A DNA stretch of 64,000 nucleotides from Bryobacteraceae bacterium. Lineage in GTDB: Bacteria > Acidobacteriota > Terriglobia > Bryobacterales > Bryobacteraceae. The stretch covers positions 62,001-126,000 of the forward strand of contig JAIEMJ010000006.1 of the NCBI GenBank assembly GCA_019752335.1. Direction: 5' to 3'. The translations under genes were made by a program, and so were the position numbers. Below are positions 62,624-64,000 of this stretch, one piece after another; the first letter of the stretch is position 1, and every line of letters begins with the position of its first letter. Below the pieces are notes generated by a model. That model was not told the DNA's origin. It worked only from the letters and a program-made list of their open reading frames with translations, and ran no database searches.

Positions 62624-63147
62624 GCCGCCGGGTAGCCCGGCGCGGCCATCACTTCGCGCATCTGCTCGAGGTGGCGTAGCGTGTGGCCATGCAGCATTTG
62701 CAGCCACTGGCCGCCGTGGAGTTCGCCGAAGGCCGGATGCGGCATTACGTGGCTGTTCAAGTTCGTGTTCGGGTCCGCTACCCAAGCCAGTGTCGCGGCG
62801 CGCGCGGTGGCCAATTCACGCAGACAGTCGTCCGGGGTCGCGTACTTCTGCCCGGTGGGTTGAGTGCGGCCCGGAGCGGGGAACCTCACCTTTCGATTGA
62901 CGAGCATATCCGGCAAGCGTGTTTTGCCTTCCGTCTTCTCAATACCGTCACTTGGCGCTTTGCGCAGGCGAAAAAGGATGCCTTGTTCCACCACGACGAG
63001 ATGCTCGGCGATTTCGTTTAAGGACCACACGTCGACATCCGGCTTCCAGCGCCATTGCGCCTCGCTGACTCCGGCCAGGGTCTGCCGCAGTGTGGCGTCG
63101 CTGTGCGACATCTGCGCAAGGACGACTTCGACCTCGGCGGCGGTCAT
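62620..63147 (-). CDS. DinB-family protein
   Basis: 175 residues from the ATG at 63147, overlapping the upstream DinB-type gene as ATGA. A four-helix-bundle DinB/YfiT-like protein, with metal-ligand His residues in WSLNEIAEHLVVVEQG and HGHTLRHLEQM. Members are putative metal-dependent hydrolases or thiol transferases. It has no signal peptide and pairs with a secreted paralogue just upstream. The 3' end converges on the PEP-CTERM gene with a few bases of overlap. Confidence 0.88.
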   Translation of the reverse strand: MTAAEVEVVLAQMSHSDATLRQTLAGVSEAQWRWKPDVDVWSLNEIAEHLVVVEQGILFRLRKAPSDGIEKTEGKTRLPDMLVNRKVRFPAPGRTQPTGQKYATPDDCLRELATARAATLAWVADPNTNLNSHVMPHPAFGELHGGQWLQMLHGHTLRHLEQMREVMAAPGYPAA

Positions 63148-63755
63148 GGCTTGGGGAATCCCGTGCTGGCGATCACCTCTTTCATCTGGGCCAAGTGGCG
63201 CTCGGTGTGCGCGCCAATCATCAGCACCACCTGATAGCCGTCCATCGGCATCGGCTGGCGGACGTAGTGCGTGCGCAGGGCGTCCGGCGTGGACTCGACG
63301 TAGGCGATGGTGGTTTTGCGGGCCGCGCGGAAGGCGGCGAGGGTTTCGGCGGTCGTCTTCCATTTGTTGCTGGGGACGAACATCTCCGGAGCCTTGGCCT
63401 TCACGTCGCGGGAGGCGATCATCTTCATCACCTGGTCGTCCTTGCCTTTGGTGACTTCGGCCAGGTCAGGCGCCGGTGGCGACTTCATCACTTGCTGCGT
63501 AATCATGGCGAAAAGACCGCTCTCGGTGAGGGCCAGGTGCTCGAGGCAGTCGGCGACGGACCAGCGGCCGGGGCCCGCATGGTACGCCAGTTGGGCAGGG
63601 GTAAGGCTATGGATGGTATCCGTCACCTGCTTTTGGGTGGCATGAAGGTAGCTCATGGCGCGGTCCCGTTCTCCTTGGGTGAGGGCTCCTTGGGTGAGGG
63701 GAGCATCCTGGCCCAGAGCAAAGGAGACGAGAAAAAGCGGCAAAACGTGGCGCAT
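63144..63755 (-). CDS. DinB-family protein with signal peptide
   Basis: 203 residues from the ATG at 63755 (MRHVLPLFLVSFALG signal peptide); the upstream extension lacks support. The DinB-like core includes WSVADCLEHLALTESG and IGAHTERHLAQMKEVI with the family His residues. The segment LTQGALTQGE near residue 20 comes from a short tandem repeat (CTTGGGTGAGGG). An exported DinB protein next to a cytosolic one is a recurring Acidobacterial arrangement. Role unknown. Confidence 0.85.
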   Translation of the reverse strand: MRHVLPLFLVSFALGQDAPLTQGALTQGERDRAMSYLHATQKQVTDTIHSLTPAQLAYHAGPGRWSVADCLEHLALTESGLFAMITQQVMKSPPAPDLAEVTKGKDDQVMKMIASRDVKAKAPEMFVPSNKWKTTAETLAAFRAARKTTIAYVESTPDALRTHYVRQPMPMDGYQVVLMIGAHTERHLAQMKEVIASTGFPKP

Positions 63756-63843
63756 GTTCTTATTAGTAACATGCCGGGCTAAACCAATGCGTCCTCCTTG
63801 CCGATAGGAACCTAAGAGCAGGAAGCCTTTCGCTGTTGAGGAA

Positions 63844-64000
63844 GTGCGTTTTACGACGGTGGCCACACCCTATATTCCAATTCGCGCCCATGCTCCCCTG
63901 GAAGCGGGAGAACTGGGGCTCTCCTACACGCCGGAGATCCTTTTCACTGGTCCGACGGATCTCTCGACGATCCTCATCGTCGACGACGCAGAGATCAACC
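63844..64000 (+). CDS. Start of an unidentified gene, cut by window end
   Basis: From a GTG at 63844 the frame stays open to the window end: RFTTVATPYIPIRAH, PLEAGELGLSYTPEILFTG, TDLSTILIVDDAEIN. GAGG lies just before the start, but the spacing is short, and a GTG at 63859 is possible. Too short to classify. Confidence 0.4.
   Translation, partial: MRFTTVATPYIPIRAHAPLEAGELGLSYTPEILFTGPTDLSTILIVDDAEIN

Overview
The window is about 61-62% G+C by eye, and its gene content points to an Acidobacteriota genome, most likely the Bryobacterales/Solibacter group. The evidence is a PadR regulator next to a giant duplicated ABC permease (ADOP type), TonB receptors with an N-terminal carboxypeptidase-regulatory-like domain, several RskA/FecR-type anti-sigma factors, LytS and Y_Y_Y beta-propeller sensor kinases, PEP-CTERM secreted proteins and DinB pairs. 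No rRNA, tRNA, CRISPR array, integrase or transposase was seen. This is chromosomal sequence with small decayed or recently rearranged patches.

Layout. 1-7.3 kb: the tail of a TonB receptor, an ADOP permease with its PadR regulator, a broken polysaccharide deacetylase, and a two-subunit molybdenum hydroxylase (IorAB type). 7.3-12.1 kb: a small unknown gene, a membrane-anchored TIR-domain protein, and a TonB receptor broken by two compensating frameshifts. 12.2-17.3 kb: an orphan LytS kinase, a secreted protein, an ECF sigma/anti-sigma pair and a DEAD-box RNA helicase. 17.3-28.6 kb: one long minus-strand operon for envelope biogenesis, in transcription order ctpA-type protease, Omp85 (BamA/TamA), SurA-like chaperone, TamB, a DUF2103-like protein and a NatAB-type ABC exporter. 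28.7-34.5 kb: a LytS/LytTR two-component pair, a decayed toxin-antitoxin insertion, a cobalamin adenosyltransferase and a PLD-DEAH-DUF3427 helicase. 34.5-37.7 kb: a Cys/Met-metabolism PLP enzyme carrying a nonsense codon, and a TetR repressor divergent from a DJ-1/PfpI protein and an F420-reductase-like protein, with a clear operator between them. 37.7-38.5 kb: about 790 bp without a gene but full of stem-loops, a candidate structured RNA. 38.6-46.2 kb: twin secreted Ig-like proteins, a beta-propeller hybrid-free sensor kinase with its NarL-type regulator, and a PEP-CTERM protein. 46.2-57.1 kb: a U32 peptidase/tRNA hydroxylase, a divergent pair of tiny paralogues, a permuted NlpC/P60-like protein, a mini-RNase III-like protein, then sigma factor, FecR/DUF3352 and two complete ABC exporters. 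57.1-64 kb: a secreted lipase-like hydrolase, an anti-sigma-like protein, an acetyl-xylan-esterase-like hydrolase, a frameshifted PEP-CTERM gene and two DinB proteins.

Five loci are disrupted: the deacetylase, TonB receptor, PLP enzyme, PEP-CTERM gene and a toxin remnant. Some of the single-base lesions could be sequencing errors. The deacetylase deletion and the toxin remnant look like real decay.

The strongest unexplained signals are: the stem-loop-rich block at 37.8-38.5 kb; a strongly over-represented word GAGTAAGT/ACTTACTC used in several reading frames; the twin Ig-like genes with homogenised 3' halves and a shared 16-bp palindrome at identical spacing; the TIR-transmembrane protein with its small neighbour; and the toxin-antitoxin scar flanked by a duplicated gene junction.
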